DNA of 64,000 nt, taken from the NCBI GenBank assembly GCA_021014325.1, contig CM037467.1, forward strand, positions 1,798,001 to 1,862,000, read 5' to 3'. Below, piece after piece: positions 23,001 through 28,393 of this stretch (the first letter of the stretch is position 1; each line of letters begins with the position of its first letter). The notes under the pieces were generated by a model, which was not told the origin of the DNA, did no database searches, and worked only from the letters and a program-made list of their open reading frames with translations. The translations under genes and the position numbers were made by a program. Source of the DNA: Plazaster borealis. Lineage: Eukaryota; Echinodermata; Asteroidea; Forcipulatida; Labidiasteridae.

Positions 23001-24565
23001 GAAACAAAACATAATTTTTGCTGATTTAACTTTTTAATTCTTTGTTCACCCTAATAGGCCTACCTTTAAAAACCTACCATCAGAATATTTTACTCTGTTT
23101 CGAGAGGCATTTTATTTTGATTTTAATGTTGACTGCCTTCGATCAACCAATGTTATTTTAAAAGCTCTTGAAAGATAGACAAAATTGCCACAGCAGCAAT
23201 AGCAATATAAGACAACGTTTGAACATCAAGGATTGCCAGTTGAAGTTTAGAATAACAGAGGTTTATCCCGAGGGGATGTCAGCTTTCAGCAATTGAAAAA
23301 TTACTGGTCAGAAATGTCAGTCTGTCAGGACTGTTTATACGGACTAGAAAACGAAGACAAACATTGTCAAAGTACATTGGTAGAGGCAGCCACCCACAAC
23401 ATGTATTATATTTCTGGTAATGAAACCAAGGATGCCTCATAAGTGAGCTTAATCACTGTAGCTCGCAAGCCTGAGGAAGTCTGTCCATAGTCTGGTCCCC
23501 TGTCTTTATCCGCAAGGTTTGACGGACCCGATGATTTCATTGGAAACGATGATTTCATTGGATAAACGGACAGTGACAAAAGCTTTCTATATCTGTGTTA
23601 TGATTGGTCCGATCCGAAGTGACGTGTTTGTCAGCTACACCATCAGCAAGAACTTTTTGATTGTCTGCTGCTGTGCGCGTGTACATAATGTTTGTATGTA
23701 ATGTTGTATTGTTGTTTATACATCTGTTTCCGTGTGTGTGACTACGAATCTCCGTGTGAATGGATGCGAAGCAACTGGCAGGATCCTGCCAGTTGCTCAA
23801 GGCTGGTATCTGGCGTTATTCACGAGCCTCGAAGTGTGACGTCAGATGTTCAGGCTAGCCTGTTCAATGCTCAACTACCTGTTATACCCTTTCTTGTTTG
23901 TCAAAGAAGGCGTTGTAGGCGTGGTTTGGTCAGGGCCGAATATTGCGAGAGTTGCAAAAAGTTGCGATTATAAGCTGTTTTGTGTCAACAAAACGCATGG
24001 GTAGGAAGGAAGTTACCAATAGAAATTAAGATATATTTTGGCATTTAAATTTTCAAAACAATATTTTGAAAAATTCACCATTGTTGGCCTGTTTTGGCTT
24101 GTTTCTCCATACTGATATTTCCAACAAACGACTCAGTTAGCTTGATTGCATCACATACATGTAACATTTATTTGGATTTGAAAAAACAACCTCACAATCC
24201 ATGAGTTTCCTCATTGTTAGCATTCTTTCATCCATCCCTTTAAGATATTTATTACCCACTTGTAAAATTGACTGAATGCTTTTCAGAGTCCGACCGCATC
24301 AACTATTGAATCTTTACTTAAAAACATCTGTATGTTTTTTTCTTGTTTCTAAAAACCACAGTATCTCGGGGACTCCAATCCGAACACCAGCCTCTTTGAA
24401 ACGGACGAAAGGTATCGCTCTCTAGGTTTTGAGATCGAGGACTTAGGATGTTGTAAATGTATACGACACTTCAAGTGGGGAACCCACACCTTCGTGGGAA
24501 CGATTTTCACCAACGCTCCCCCGGATAGTTCACTTATAACAACCATACTTAAAGATAAACTATAG
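523..24565 (+). CDS. MMADHC: MMADHC (cobalamin trafficking protein CblD), 3' half of the gene
   Basis: Exons at 523-662, 2880-2966 and 24362-24565 join in phase to encode about 143 C-terminal residues ending in TAG. The peptides NDM/NNMTGWS-like, [25 protein letters not shown] and DLGCCK...[16 protein letters not shown] are the conserved core of animal MMADHC, which is about 296 aa in human; the N-terminal half must lie upstream of the window. In the known family the protein works with MMACHC in the cytosol, directing processed vitamin B12 to methionine synthase or to mitochondrial methylmalonyl-CoA mutase, and its C-terminal half has a nitroreductase-like fold that binds MMACHC. The last intron is 21.4 kb, and an antisense TRIM/NHL gene lies inside it. 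All three exons are open and look functional. Family assignment is from recognised peptides, not a search. Confidence 0.93.
683..1048. mobile_element. MITE family A, full copy with TTAA at both ends
   Basis: TTAA at 683-686 and 1045-1048 bounds AAAGGCAC...GATACCTT termini. The middle holds a perfect 30-bp palindrome at 855-884 (AATAAAAACTTCTTG and its complement). The TTAA target is typical of piggyBac-type elements (family knowledge); there is no coding capacity. Other A copies are listed below. Confidence 0.85.
1103..1490 (-). repeat. dispersed repeat family G (ATATTTCTGGTAAT...)
   Basis: It starts with TATATTTCTGGTAATGAAAC and includes CAAGGATGCCTC, GCAAGCCTGAGGAAACCTG and GGTTCTTTTACGTGCACTA. 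The same blocks recur at 22720-22980, 23407-24005 and 43105-43345. Its part about GAACCCAG.ACTTATCG is shared with SINE S1, so the two families probably share a module. Orientation is arbitrary. Confidence 0.7.
1561..2015. repeat. minisatellite, about 95 bp x 5
   Basis: Five head-to-tail units each open with ATGTCCA(CAG)CTGACA and contain GAGGGCGTGCA, CAGCAGACACAGATGACAA and CATTCTCTGTGTTCTAT. They start near 1560, 1652, 1752, 1845 and 1938. Units 3-5 are nearly identical, which points to recent copying. It lies in an MMADHC intron. Confidence 0.9.
2016..2879. other. MMADHC intron sequence with a degraded MITE
   Basis: A perfect palindrome at 2595-2634 (AATCTGAGAAACGATTCA and its complement) is the centre of a B/C-type MITE whose right part runs to about 2815. 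The rest shows no gene or named repeat. The MMADHC acceptor TGACATTAG closes the stretch. Confidence 0.55.
2880..2966 (+). CDS. MMADHC: MMADHC internal exon
   Basis: An 87-base, 29-codon exon, phase 0 at both ends, between acceptor ctgacattag and donor GCG|GTGAGT. It encodes [16 protein letters not shown] then [13 protein letters not shown], the best conserved stretch of MMADHC. It is too short to appear as a stand-alone ORF and was found by reading the frame between splice sites. Confidence 0.95.
3020..3507. mobile_element. DNA element with AGTGGCGTAAACCA / TGGTTACGCCACT ends, holding a hairpin insert
   Basis: Inverted ends at about 3019-3032 and 3493-3506 bracket C-rich flanks. Inside, 3032-3315 is a diverged GGGCCCAATTTCATAGAGCTGC hairpin (family F) running from GACCGATTTCATAGAGCTGC to GCAGCACTATGAAATTAGCC. 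This is a nested pair of non-coding elements. Confidence 0.6.
3508..3929. other. intron sequence, no feature recognised
   Basis: Only a loose inverted similarity is visible between GTAGAGCCTCGACTTCATGC near 3728 and TGAGGCTCTACACGC near 3851. No coding or repeat family was recognised. Confidence 0.4.
3930..4735. repeat. 50-bp minisatellite, about 12 good and several degenerate copies
   Basis: The unit reads CATAAACTCATATTGGTTGA, TTTTGGAGGATTGAGGCAGT, AGGGATCCTA. The array is regular from about 4120 to 4735, with one 6-bp slip (ACATGT) near 4397; copies upstream to about 3930 are diverged. Each unit carries GGATCC. It lies in the last MMADHC intron. Confidence 0.92.
4736..5280. other. intron sequence, no feature recognised
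   Basis: Mixed-composition single-copy-looking DNA without open frames or recognised repeats. Confidence 0.4.
5281..5700. repeat. low-complexity G/T tract and start of a B-type MITE
   Basis: A perfect palindrome at 5290-5311 is centred on CTTTAAAG. Runs of T and G fill 5336-5435. A B-family MITE start (TTAAAGGTAGGGTTATAGAT) appears at 5636. Confidence 0.6.
5701..6653. other. intron sequence with a diverged MITE and hairpin piece
   Basis: The B-type MITE runs on to about 5760. A diverged family F hairpin lies at about 6072-6255 (TTTCCTTGAGCTGTTAAGCAG to GCGCTTAGCAG). No coding potential was recognised. Confidence 0.45.
6658..6820. mobile_element. small element with CAGGCCT / AGGCCTG ends
   Basis: CAGGCCTCAAATTCCA at the left and AAAATCCAGGCCTG at the right bracket a CCATGGCCTTCGTTGCC core. 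Related cores occur at 31308-31480 and about 44065-44235. Confidence 0.55.
6929..7150. mobile_element. MITE family B, left half
   Basis: It starts TTAAAGGCAGGGTATACTTT and continues into the shared ACTTGGTAAGGAACACTGGA block, ending in the central palindrome region. The right half is replaced by the A copy that follows at 7152. Confidence 0.7.
7152..7500. mobile_element. MITE family A, right end lost
   Basis: TTTAAAGGCACTGGACACGT opens the copy. Its right arm reaches GGGATACAACAAGTGAGAAT and then departs from the consensus. The centre carries a CAGGCCTGAA palindrome instead of the usual CTTGCAAG. Confidence 0.75.
7812..8010. mobile_element. hairpin element family F
   Basis: GGGCCCAATTCCATAGAGCT at the left is mirrored by AGCTCTATGAAATTGGACCC at the right. 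The whole ~200 bp folds on itself through GCTTAAGCA, AAGCACAACA and CCAGCCAAAA motifs. Confidence 0.85.
8188..8739. mobile_element. hairpin element F interrupted by a second palindromic MITE
   Basis: The F copy opens at 8191 (GGGCCCTG) and closes at about 8738 (AAATTGGGCC). Within it, 8364-8714 is a 351-bp near-perfect inverted repeat flanked by TTAA on both sides (8360-8363, 8715-8718), with termini AGGGACACGTAAC and CAACGTGTCCTTTT. The inner element is therefore younger than the outer one. Confidence 0.85.
8740..9075. other. intron sequence, no feature recognised
   Basis: AT-rich, no open frame or repeat recognised. On the minus strand this could be the distal 3'UTR or downstream DNA of the NHL gene. 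Confidence 0.4.
9076..9376. mobile_element. two family F hairpin pieces just downstream of the NHL gene
   Basis: A half copy at about 9080-9160 is followed by a complete one at 9182-9376 (GGGCCCAATTTCATGAAGCA to GCTTTATGAAATTGGTCCC). The complete copy ends 20 bases past the NHL gene's stop codon, so it would be part of that gene's 3'UTR and fold as a long hairpin in the mRNA. Confidence 0.8.
9397..11430 (-). CDS. TRIM-type coiled-coil / filamin / NHL-repeat protein without RING or B-box
   Basis: 677 aa in one exon. Residues about 40-105 are a charged coiled coil ([19 protein letters not shown] onward). About 215-310 and 310-415 are two Ig-filamin-like segments (DGSVTG...[19 protein letters not shown] in the second). 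About 418-677 form NHL blades ([59 protein letters not shown]). TRIM2/3/71-type proteins with this tail bind RNA or partner proteins and normally add a RING E3 ligase and B-boxes at the N-terminus. Here a clean acceptor (ctttctgattgcag) lies just upstream, and the first codon after it is an in-frame TGA, then ATC AAA ATG. So translation should start at 11430, no RING can be spliced on through this site, and a 5'UTR exon lies upstream. The gene sits antisense in the last MMADHC intron. Exact orthology is unknown. Confidence 0.9.
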   Translation of the reverse strand: MDDSDIVVDSNGAVAHQDLGVKMKPPLEDADTKVKMRTLDKKAMKNFDKLHEEIAKRERDLEVNVEATRQEVQACFRHCYQKLKEREDLLLAKLHHEHRRLKRSMLAPKRMAVNVNHTCLNGGMGTISERDSEGDTRDENKNGIDAVAEAEHNGNNTGRADFEKMISAIDKALELAKTPFHFSRADKSIVCQFDTFVDRLGMVYLGDADPSRSIVNAHPALVLAENTAKVKGLNQRGEECKGGGADICARLQDPEGKFTQCEVMDCLNGVYKVNYVPEKVGNHLLHVTISGDPIRNSPLEVGVKPVRLVPSKAIIAGNCTVAMEMPREYQLSIGDNKDLGKTQKLSLQSLKISISDPEGKDVDGSVTGTVKRRGVICTYTLKYIPKVPGFYEMKVSRLGKDDTLLAQVVIPVCEKEQIGSRGKDKGQFDNPTDIVLTSDGDLLVADTVENERLQCLTSDGQFKHEIQFPGQEPILLAINQTNIIALLLNKKRVRILTLEGKQVQEFGHDGFVQPYGIAINSENKVYISDRGAHCLYIFTLEGALWRQIGKHGSGPGEFDFPNYIFIDPSDMVFVTEAKNNRVQIFKGTGEYQKELRSSDKLSQPGAVVATSSGYLLVHNESDNRVQILNLDTGRFTGQVLVDLIAPYTRRIAVTRTGFLVALDMSSHCLWRYPIPYE
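11431..11446 (-). promoter_or_regulatory. splice acceptor in the 5'UTR of the NHL gene
   Basis: On the minus strand, polypyrimidine ctttctgattgcag is followed by TGAATCAAAATGG. The in-frame TGA decides that the ATG at 11430 is the start. Confidence 0.7.
11447..12275. other. intron sequence with the right part of an A MITE
   Basis: 11616-11769 matches the right arm of MITE A (GCAACTTCGATGACCAATTG to CCAGTGCCTTTAA). The 5'UTR exon and promoter of the NHL gene should lie upstream on the minus strand, but I could not locate them. No other feature was recognised. Confidence 0.5.
12276..12657. mobile_element. MITE family A, full copy
   Basis: TTAA at both ends, AAAGGCACTTTACACGTTTGG at the left and CCAAACGTGTACAGGGCCTT at the right, with the central AACTTCTTGCAAGAAGTT palindrome. 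Confidence 0.9.
12658..13287. other. intron sequence, no feature recognised
   Basis: AT-rich DNA without an open frame or recognised repeat. Confidence 0.4.
13288..13480. mobile_element. MITE family C, left part
   Basis: TTTAAAGGGTCGGTACACGT opens it; it ends in the central palindrome ATCTGAGAAGCGTT...AACGTTTCTCAGAT. Confidence 0.75.
13481..14353. other. intron sequence, no feature recognised
   Basis: Very AT-rich (13720-14030 is mostly A on the plus strand). Nothing recognisable. Confidence 0.4.
14354..14751. mobile_element. MITE family C, full copy
   Basis: TTAA at 14354-14357 and 14748-14751, with AAAGGGGCTGTATACGTTTG and CAAACGTATACAGACCCTT ends. The C family shares a GGTGGTAGCGTTTT.GA.ATTGCC block and a central ATCTGAGAAACGTT palindrome. 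Confidence 0.9.
15095..15882 (-). pseudogene. non-LTR retrotransposon (L2/CR1-like) 3' end, dead
   Basis: On the minus strand, broken frames encode [10 protein letters not shown], then [20 protein letters not shown] and [19 protein letters not shown] with [11 protein letters not shown], the usual C-terminus of L2/CR1-type reverse transcriptase ORFs. The frames shift at least twice. The element ends in AAAGCGCTATATAAATATTA, the same kind of tail as in the SINEs. It was 5'-truncated on insertion. Confidence 0.85.
15883..16029. other. C-run and AT-rich spacer
   Basis: A poly-C run at about 15950-15965 and AT-rich sequence; nothing else. Confidence 0.4.
16030..16215 (-). repeat. tRNA-derived SINE (family S2)
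   Basis: On the minus strand a tRNA-like head with B-box GGTTCGAATCC precedes a body containing TTTTTCACAGGACTGGGGAA and AGTACTGAGTATACAGGGTA. The copy at 21940-22110 is in the other orientation. It is bracketed by direct AACCAAATATAATAT-like repeats on both sides (about 16044 and 16203). Confidence 0.75.
16216..16893. other. intron sequence, no feature recognised
   Basis: AT-rich DNA with a pyrimidine-rich patch at 16600-16650; no gene or repeat family recognised. Confidence 0.4.
16894..17241. mobile_element. MITE family A, full copy
   Basis: TTAA at both ends, AAAGGCACTGAACACATTTGG and CCAAACGTGTTCAGTGCCTT. The central palindrome is slightly decayed. Confidence 0.9.
17242..17911. other. 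intron sequence, no feature recognised
   Basis: T-rich on the plus strand, without coding signal. Confidence 0.4.
17912..18345. repeat. minisatellite, about 117 bp x 4
   Basis: Units start with GGTGAATGCATCTACACAGT near 17912, 18028, 18148 and 18264, and contain CAGTCAACCCTCCTACTGTC and GCCTGCAATATGATATCAT. They have diverged by roughly a tenth. Confidence 0.88.
18346..19358. other. intron sequence, no feature recognised
   Basis: Includes a TGTACATGTACATGTACGTA simple repeat near 19074. No coding exon found on either strand. Confidence 0.4.
19359..19865. mobile_element. cluster of three family F hairpin copies
   Basis: Complete copies at about 19359-19556 and 19562-19760 and a half copy at 19764-19860 lie back to back, each with (GGG)CCCAATTTCATAGAGCT-type ends. 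The second is in the AATTAGCAGAAAATTCTGC subtype also seen at 9182-9376. Confidence 0.85.
19911..20115. mobile_element. non-autonomous DNA element with CAGGGGCGGATCCAGG ends
   Basis: Left end CAGGGGCGGATCCAGGATTT and right end CCCCTGGATCCGCGCCTGG are imperfect inverted repeats. The middle has a CTCTCT/T-run tract. A second copy is at 54194-54417 with the same interior (ATGATAAATGAAGTTTGTTG). Confidence 0.88.
20116..20477. other. intron sequence, no feature recognised
   Basis: Two short copies of TTACTTAAAGGGCAAGTCT (about 19884 and 20163) flank the preceding element. Otherwise nothing is seen. Confidence 0.4.
20478..20672. mobile_element. family F hairpin, diverged
   Basis: It opens GGGGCCCGACTTCATAAAGC and carries TTTTTGGCTGGTAACCTG, but the right terminus is lost. 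Confidence 0.65.
20673..21457. other. intron sequence with an A-rich tract
   Basis: C then A runs and (TA)n at 20880-20985. Nothing else recognised. Confidence 0.45.
21458..21800 (+). repeat. tRNA-derived SINE (family S3)
   Basis: The head GTGTCGTGACCAAGCGGTCT with B-box GGTTCGAATCC resembles a serine or leucine tRNA. The body (GTAACCCTGTTTCATCCCTA, CACCTTGAAGTGGCCGTCCG) differs from S1. Confidence 0.8.
21940..22110 (+). repeat. tRNA-derived SINE (family S2)
   Basis: TGGTGATATAGTTGGTGAGA to GTGGGTTCGAATCCCACC, then TTTTTCACAGGACTTGGGGG and AGTACTGAGTATACAG as in the copy at 16030-16215. It is not a functional tRNA: the acceptor stem does not pair. Confidence 0.78.
22111..22719. other. intron sequence with a family F fragment
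   Basis: A family F remnant (TTTTCTGTGCTTAGCAAATTT) lies at about 22165-22235. The remainder has no recognised gene. Confidence 0.4.
22720..22985. repeat. dispersed repeat family G, two tandem pieces
   Basis: Two tandem copies of ATATTTCTGGTAATAAAACC with TAATCACTGTAGCT downstream lie near 22722 and 22885, each preceded by TTAGCTGTAAGATGGGTGGA. This is a local duplication of about 160 bp. Confidence 0.75.
22986..23406. other. intron sequence, no feature recognised
   Basis: No coding exon or repeat recognised. Confidence 0.4.
23407..24005. repeat. dispersed repeat family G with an insert
   Basis: The G family starts ATATTTCTGGTAATGAAACC and resumes at about 23855 (CTGTTCAATGCTCAACTACC, GGCGTTGTAGGCGTGGTTTG). 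The stretch 23489-23850 is absent from the copy at 1103-1490 and contains a perfect 28-bp palindrome centred on GGATCC at about 23784. Confidence 0.7.
24006..24361. other. end of the last MMADHC intron
   Basis: No feature other than the acceptor TTTCTAAAAACCACAG ending at 24361. Confidence 0.5.
24362..24565 (+). CDS. MMADHC: MMADHC terminal exon
   Basis: 67 codons plus TAG, entered in phase 0. It encodes [20 protein letters not shown], then [20 protein letters not shown] and [16 protein letters not shown], the conserved C-terminus of MMADHC. A TTAA of a D-family MITE follows at 24570, five bases past the stop, so the 3'UTR begins with transposon sequence. Confidence 0.95.
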   Translation, partial: YLGDSNPNTSLFETDERYRSLGFEIEDLGCCKCIRHFKWGTHTFVGTIFTNAPPDSSLITTILKDKL

Positions 24566-24569
24566 ATTA

Positions 24570-24939
24570 TTAAAGGTATTGTACAGGATTTGTAAGGATA
24601 AAACCTCATTGTTTAATTTTAGTCTGAAAGCTTACTGATTATGAAGTTCATACTAGAACCTTTTTTTTCTGTGAAATATTTCCCCCCTGAAATGAATTCA
24701 TATTTGAGAAAACTGTATCTGAAAAAACGCAACTGCTGATTTCGGTTATTACAACCCAGATTAAGAAAAACGTGCTGAAAATTCCTAGTGGTTTTTTACT
24801 ATTTTCTCCTGACTCACACAGCGGATTAAGCCCAAATTTTTGCAGTTTTGTAATTTCATGTATATGGTTGATCACACCAAACATAAACACTGACTGTGAC
24901 TATTTTGTCAGCTCTACCAATCCTGTATAATACCTTTAA
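24570..24939. mobile_element. MITE family D in the MMADHC 3'UTR
   Basis: TTAA ends at 24570-24573 and 24936-24939; AAAGGTATTGTACAGGATTT and CCAATCCTGTATAATACCTT termini. Unless the mRNA ends within a few bases of the stop, the MMADHC transcript must include this element. I see no AATAAA between the stop and the element. Confidence 0.9.
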
Positions 24940-25113
24940 GTAGAAGAGGAAATATTTGTAATATTGTAACAAGATTTTGAATTCTTTTTAAAGAAGCACT
25001 TTGGAAACTTTTTTATGAGTTGAGGATTTGAAAAAAATTGGGCATTACATTCTCATTGATACGATAATTACACTTTCACACTCCCTTGAACAAAAATGAT
25101 GATGACTTTTTGT

Positions 25114-25510
25114 TTAAAGGCAGGGTATACGTTTGGTAATTGGAACCCACTGTTTGTTTCAATCCTATATAGTTGTAGATATATACCATAAAACTAACTT
25201 GTGAAAATTTCATTTCAAAAGGTGGTAGCGTTTTTGAGATATTGCCAAAAATCTGGAGCGGTTATGTCCACGCAGGAAGAATAATCTGCATTTGGAATAC
25301 ACAATCTGAGAAACATTACTGTCAGTAACGCTTCTCAGATTCAAATTTTGGGGGATAAAAAGGGATATCTTTTTCCACAACCGCAGTACTTCAAAGTGAA
25401 AAGTTTCTCAAAATGCATTATACTATCCAAAGCTGCTGTACTTCTTACCAACTAAGTTTTTATTGGCATTAATTTTCAGAGTTATTTCCAAACGTATACA
25501 GACCCTTTAA
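25114..25510. mobile_element. MITE family C, full copy
   Basis: TTAA ends; its right TTAA (25507-25510) is also the left TTAA of the B copy that follows. Confidence 0.9.
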
Positions 25511-25880
25511 AGGCAGGGTATACTTTTGGTATTGTCAAAGACCAGAATCCTCACTTGGTTGTATCCCAAGAGATATGCATAAGTTAACACACCAGTGAAA
25601 ATTTGGCTCAATTGGTCATCGAAGTTGCAAGAAAAAAAACACCCTTGTTGCACAGAATTGTGTGCTTTCAGATGCCTAAGAAATGCCTAAAGCCTAAAGC
25701 CTTTCTCAGATTCAAATTTTGGGGTGAAAAATGACCTCTTTGTCTTAAACTGCATTACTTCAAAGGGGTCGTTTCTAACAATGTTCCATTATTATTAGCA
25801 GATCTCCAGTGCTCTTTACCAAGTAAGTTTTTATGGTCTTTAATTTTTTTGAGTAAATACCAAAGGTATACCCTCCCTTT
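25507..25880. mobile_element. MITE family B, full copy abutting C
   Basis: AAAGGCAGGGTATACTTTTG at the left and CAAAGGTATACCCTCCCTTT at the right. It shares one TTAA with the preceding C copy, showing insertion of one into the target of the other. Confidence 0.85.
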
Positions 25881-26217
25881 GAAAACAATAACAGCAAGTT
25901 TGATTCATGTTATGCCCAAGATTTGACTCAGTGAATTTTGTTATTATTTTTTTTATCTCCTCTTTGTTGATAATTGTGCCGTAGTAAACCGGTCATTATG
26001 GGTCATTAATTTTTGGAGTATTCACCAGTTTATGACCCAACCTTTAAATATCCCAGAATAGCTATAAAATGTCAGGGTTTTTTTTTTTATTCAGTCTCAA
26101 TCTGTCAATTTCGTGTGGATCAAATGTTTGTGGAAGAAAACAGAAATATCACTACTATTGCATTTGTGAATTAATAATTGGACAGAATTATTTTTTAATA
26201 TAACACAATTATGCAGC
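25881..26217. other. intergenic, no gene seen
   Basis: AT-rich; 25975-26050 resembles the right end of a MITE (GACCCAACCTTTAA). Confidence 0.4.
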
Positions 26218-26590
26218 TTGTTTTGTTATATTCCACACCCTTGTGGGAACTCTATTACTCCATCACTCAGGAAACTTCATTGGCTACCGTTTAGAGAACT
26301 TATTCATTTTAAACTTGCTCTTTTTGTTTATAAATGCTTGAACAAAACTACTCCTAGATATCGTTTCAATTTACTGTCATATTACACTCCTCCACGTTTT
26401 CTTTGGTCCACACTTGACATCACTCACGTGAATGTTCCCCGTGCAAACAAAGTTCTGGGTCAAAAAGCTTTTATTGTAGCTGGGCCAATGATTTGGAACA
26501 ATCTTCCTCCCGTCATTAGGGAATCTGTAAAGTTTATCTCTATTTCGTAAAGCTCTTAAGACTCACCTCTATCCATATTAATTTCTATCA
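26218..26590 (+). pseudogene. non-LTR retrotransposon ORF2 C-terminal fragment
   Basis: The open frame contains ITPSLRKLHWLPFRELIHFK, LALFVYKCLNKTTPRY, then GQKAFIVAGPMIWNNLPPVI, the typical tail of L2/CR1/Rex-type reverse transcriptases. No upstream RT domain is present. A frameshift near 26545 breaks the last helix (FRKALKTHL continues in another frame). Confidence 0.85.
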
Positions 26591-26966
26591 TGTGTGCTAT
26601 GATCTTGATGGAATAGCGCCTTAAAAATTTTAATTATGTTATCTTTCTTTAAAGTAGTGGGTCATGTGAAATGCCAGTCATGTGAAATGGGCACTTCAAT
26701 TGTTTTAAAATTGATTTTATGGAAATATTTTTTCCAAACCATAATTCCGTTTTAAAACAACTATATTTATTTTTAAACGATGGAGCATTAAAGCAGGGAA
26801 TTTGGTGTTTGCTGAAAGTATTCCACCATTGTGCTCAAGATGTCATTGGCTGATTTGTTCGTCTTATATTTGCCTTTTCTTGAATAATAAAATGCACTGG
26901 TGTATTAACGAATTTGCTCTGTTAGTGTGAATTTGGAAATTATTAGTCTGCAAGAGACAAACAGGG
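26591..26966. other. intergenic, no gene seen
   Basis: AT-rich spacer without recognised features. Confidence 0.4.
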
Positions 26967-27341
26967 TTAAAGGTATCGTACACGTTTGGTAATGACTCCA
27001 AACAAATATTAGCATAAAAACTTACTTGGTAACCAGCAACGGAGAGCTGTTGATAGTATAAAACATTGTAGGAAACGACTCCCTCTGAAGTAACGTAGTT
27101 TTTGAGAAAGAGGTAATTTCCCACTAAAATATAAAAACTTCTTGCAAGAAGTTTTGATTCCTATCTGAAAGCACACAAATTTGTACAACAAGTTTGTGTT
27201 TTTTCTTTCATCATTTTCTTGCAACTTTGATGACCAATTGAGCGCAAATTTTCACAGGCTTGTTATTGTATGCATATGTTGGGATACACCAAGTGAGAAC
27301 ACTGGTCTTTGACAATTTCCAAACGTGTTCAGTGCCTTTAA
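26967..27341. mobile_element. MITE family A, full copy
   Basis: TTAA ends; left AAAGGTATCGTACACGTTTGG, right CCAAACGTGTTCAGTGCCTT; the central palindrome is nearly intact. Confidence 0.9.
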
Positions 27342-27559
27342 ACATTGAGGTTGACCTTAAATGGTGTGGGAAACATGGAATTAGAAGAAGCAGGTAAATA
27401 TATTGTCTTGATTGGTGATTTTTTTGTTTTTTTACGTAGCCGCCGATATCCCAATATTCCTCAAAATTTCCGTAGATATTCCTTTGAAAGTTTAACTTTC
27501 CCTTAGGATTGGAAGCACTGTATAGAAGGGTCTGCCTCGGTCTGACCTGTGAGTATCCC

Positions 27560-27990
27560 GGAAAGGCCGGGGGTGGGGGGATTGAGAATGGCACAGCCGG
27601 TACAGACTTGTGTGGCCAAAGGTCAAAGGAGGGTGGGAAGGGGAATAAGGTCTATTGCAAATACCACCTGGATTTCGTATAATGGTCAAAAGGCATTGTG
27701 GAGAGGAAAAGGGAATACTGTTTGCACATTTTTCCTTGCAATGGCGACCATTGTGCAAAACCAACCAGGCAGTATTTTCGATAGACCTTATGGAACGGTC
27801 AGTACAATCTTGAGTGGCCTGGAAAGGCCAAAGGGAGGTGGGGTGGGGAATGGAATAGCAAGTACAGTCTTTGTGGCCTGTCCATTAATGGCCTGGATGG
27901 AAGACCAAAGGAAGGTTGGATTGGGAATGGTACAGCCCGTAACAGTCTTGGGAAGGCCATTGGAGATGGATGAATGATGGAACAGCCAGA
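27560..27990 (+). repeat. G-rich imperfect tandem repeats upstream of the THAP gene
   Basis: Loose units of the form TGGGAATGG.A.AGC..GTA CAGTCTT..TGGCC..AAAGG recur near 27580, 27680, 27845 and 27930. They have no coding logic and lie 100-500 bases upstream of the TATA box. Confidence 0.6.
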
Positions 27991-28089
27991 ACAACTTTGT
28001 GTCACACCATCATTTCAGATGAGTGAACGCCGTTTCCAAATCGCATCCATCCCCCCTCCCCCGCCCCTTTATCCAACACAGCTAGTGAG

Positions 28090-28101
28090 GGCGCTATATA
28101 A
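28090..28101 (+). promoter_or_regulatory. probable TATA box of the THAP gene
   Basis: GCTATATAAGG lies 155 bases upstream of the ATG at 28248, in a local GC-rich patch. A start of transcription near 28120-28125 would follow (inference). The string also resembles SINE tails, so the call is tentative. Confidence 0.5.
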
Positions 28102-28183
28102 GGAGACCGTCAAATATTGTTACAATCGCTCTGCTGCTGCTGGCGATAGAGGGGGTGCTGTCGCAAATACAAGGCGAAACAAA

Positions 28184-28231
28184 ATGTCAGCCTGCACAAA
28201 GTCGGACTGCGAAAACATCTTTGTGTACTGA
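28184..28231 (+). promoter_or_regulatory. upstream ORF in the THAP 5'UTR
   Basis: ATG at 28184 encodes MSACTKSDCENIFVY and stops at TGA 28229-28231, 17 bases before the main ATG. Its context (AAAATGT) is reasonable, so it may lower translation of the main frame. Confidence 0.5.
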
Positions 28232-28247
28232 CTGAAAGCTATTCGTC

Positions 28248-28393
28248 ATGCCGAAAAGTAATCGGAACTGTGCCGTTGGTGGATGCTCTCACACGCAGAG
28301 AACCTGTCCTAAGGGAAGATTTGTTGGGTTTCCGAATCAAGATAGGCAGCCAGATCGTAGACAAACATGGATCAGTTTGGTGCAGCGGGGCAC
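28248..28393 (+). CDS. THAP gene exon 1
   Basis: Starts MPKSNRNCAVGGC and ends CAGCGGGGCAC|GTAAGT with two bases left over; the first T of exon 2 completes Thr49. It encodes the first zinc-ligand pair and the GFP motif. Confidence 0.9.

Noticed and set aside
24349..24609. Minus-strand open frame of 86 codons across the last MMADHC exon
   Set aside because: It is the antisense of a conserved coding exon; the plus strand carries the family motifs.
27211..27764. Pro/Ser-rich minus-strand open frames of 90-140 codons
   Set aside because: They are shadows of the G-rich tandem repeats upstream of the THAP gene and of a MITE. No family motif is present.
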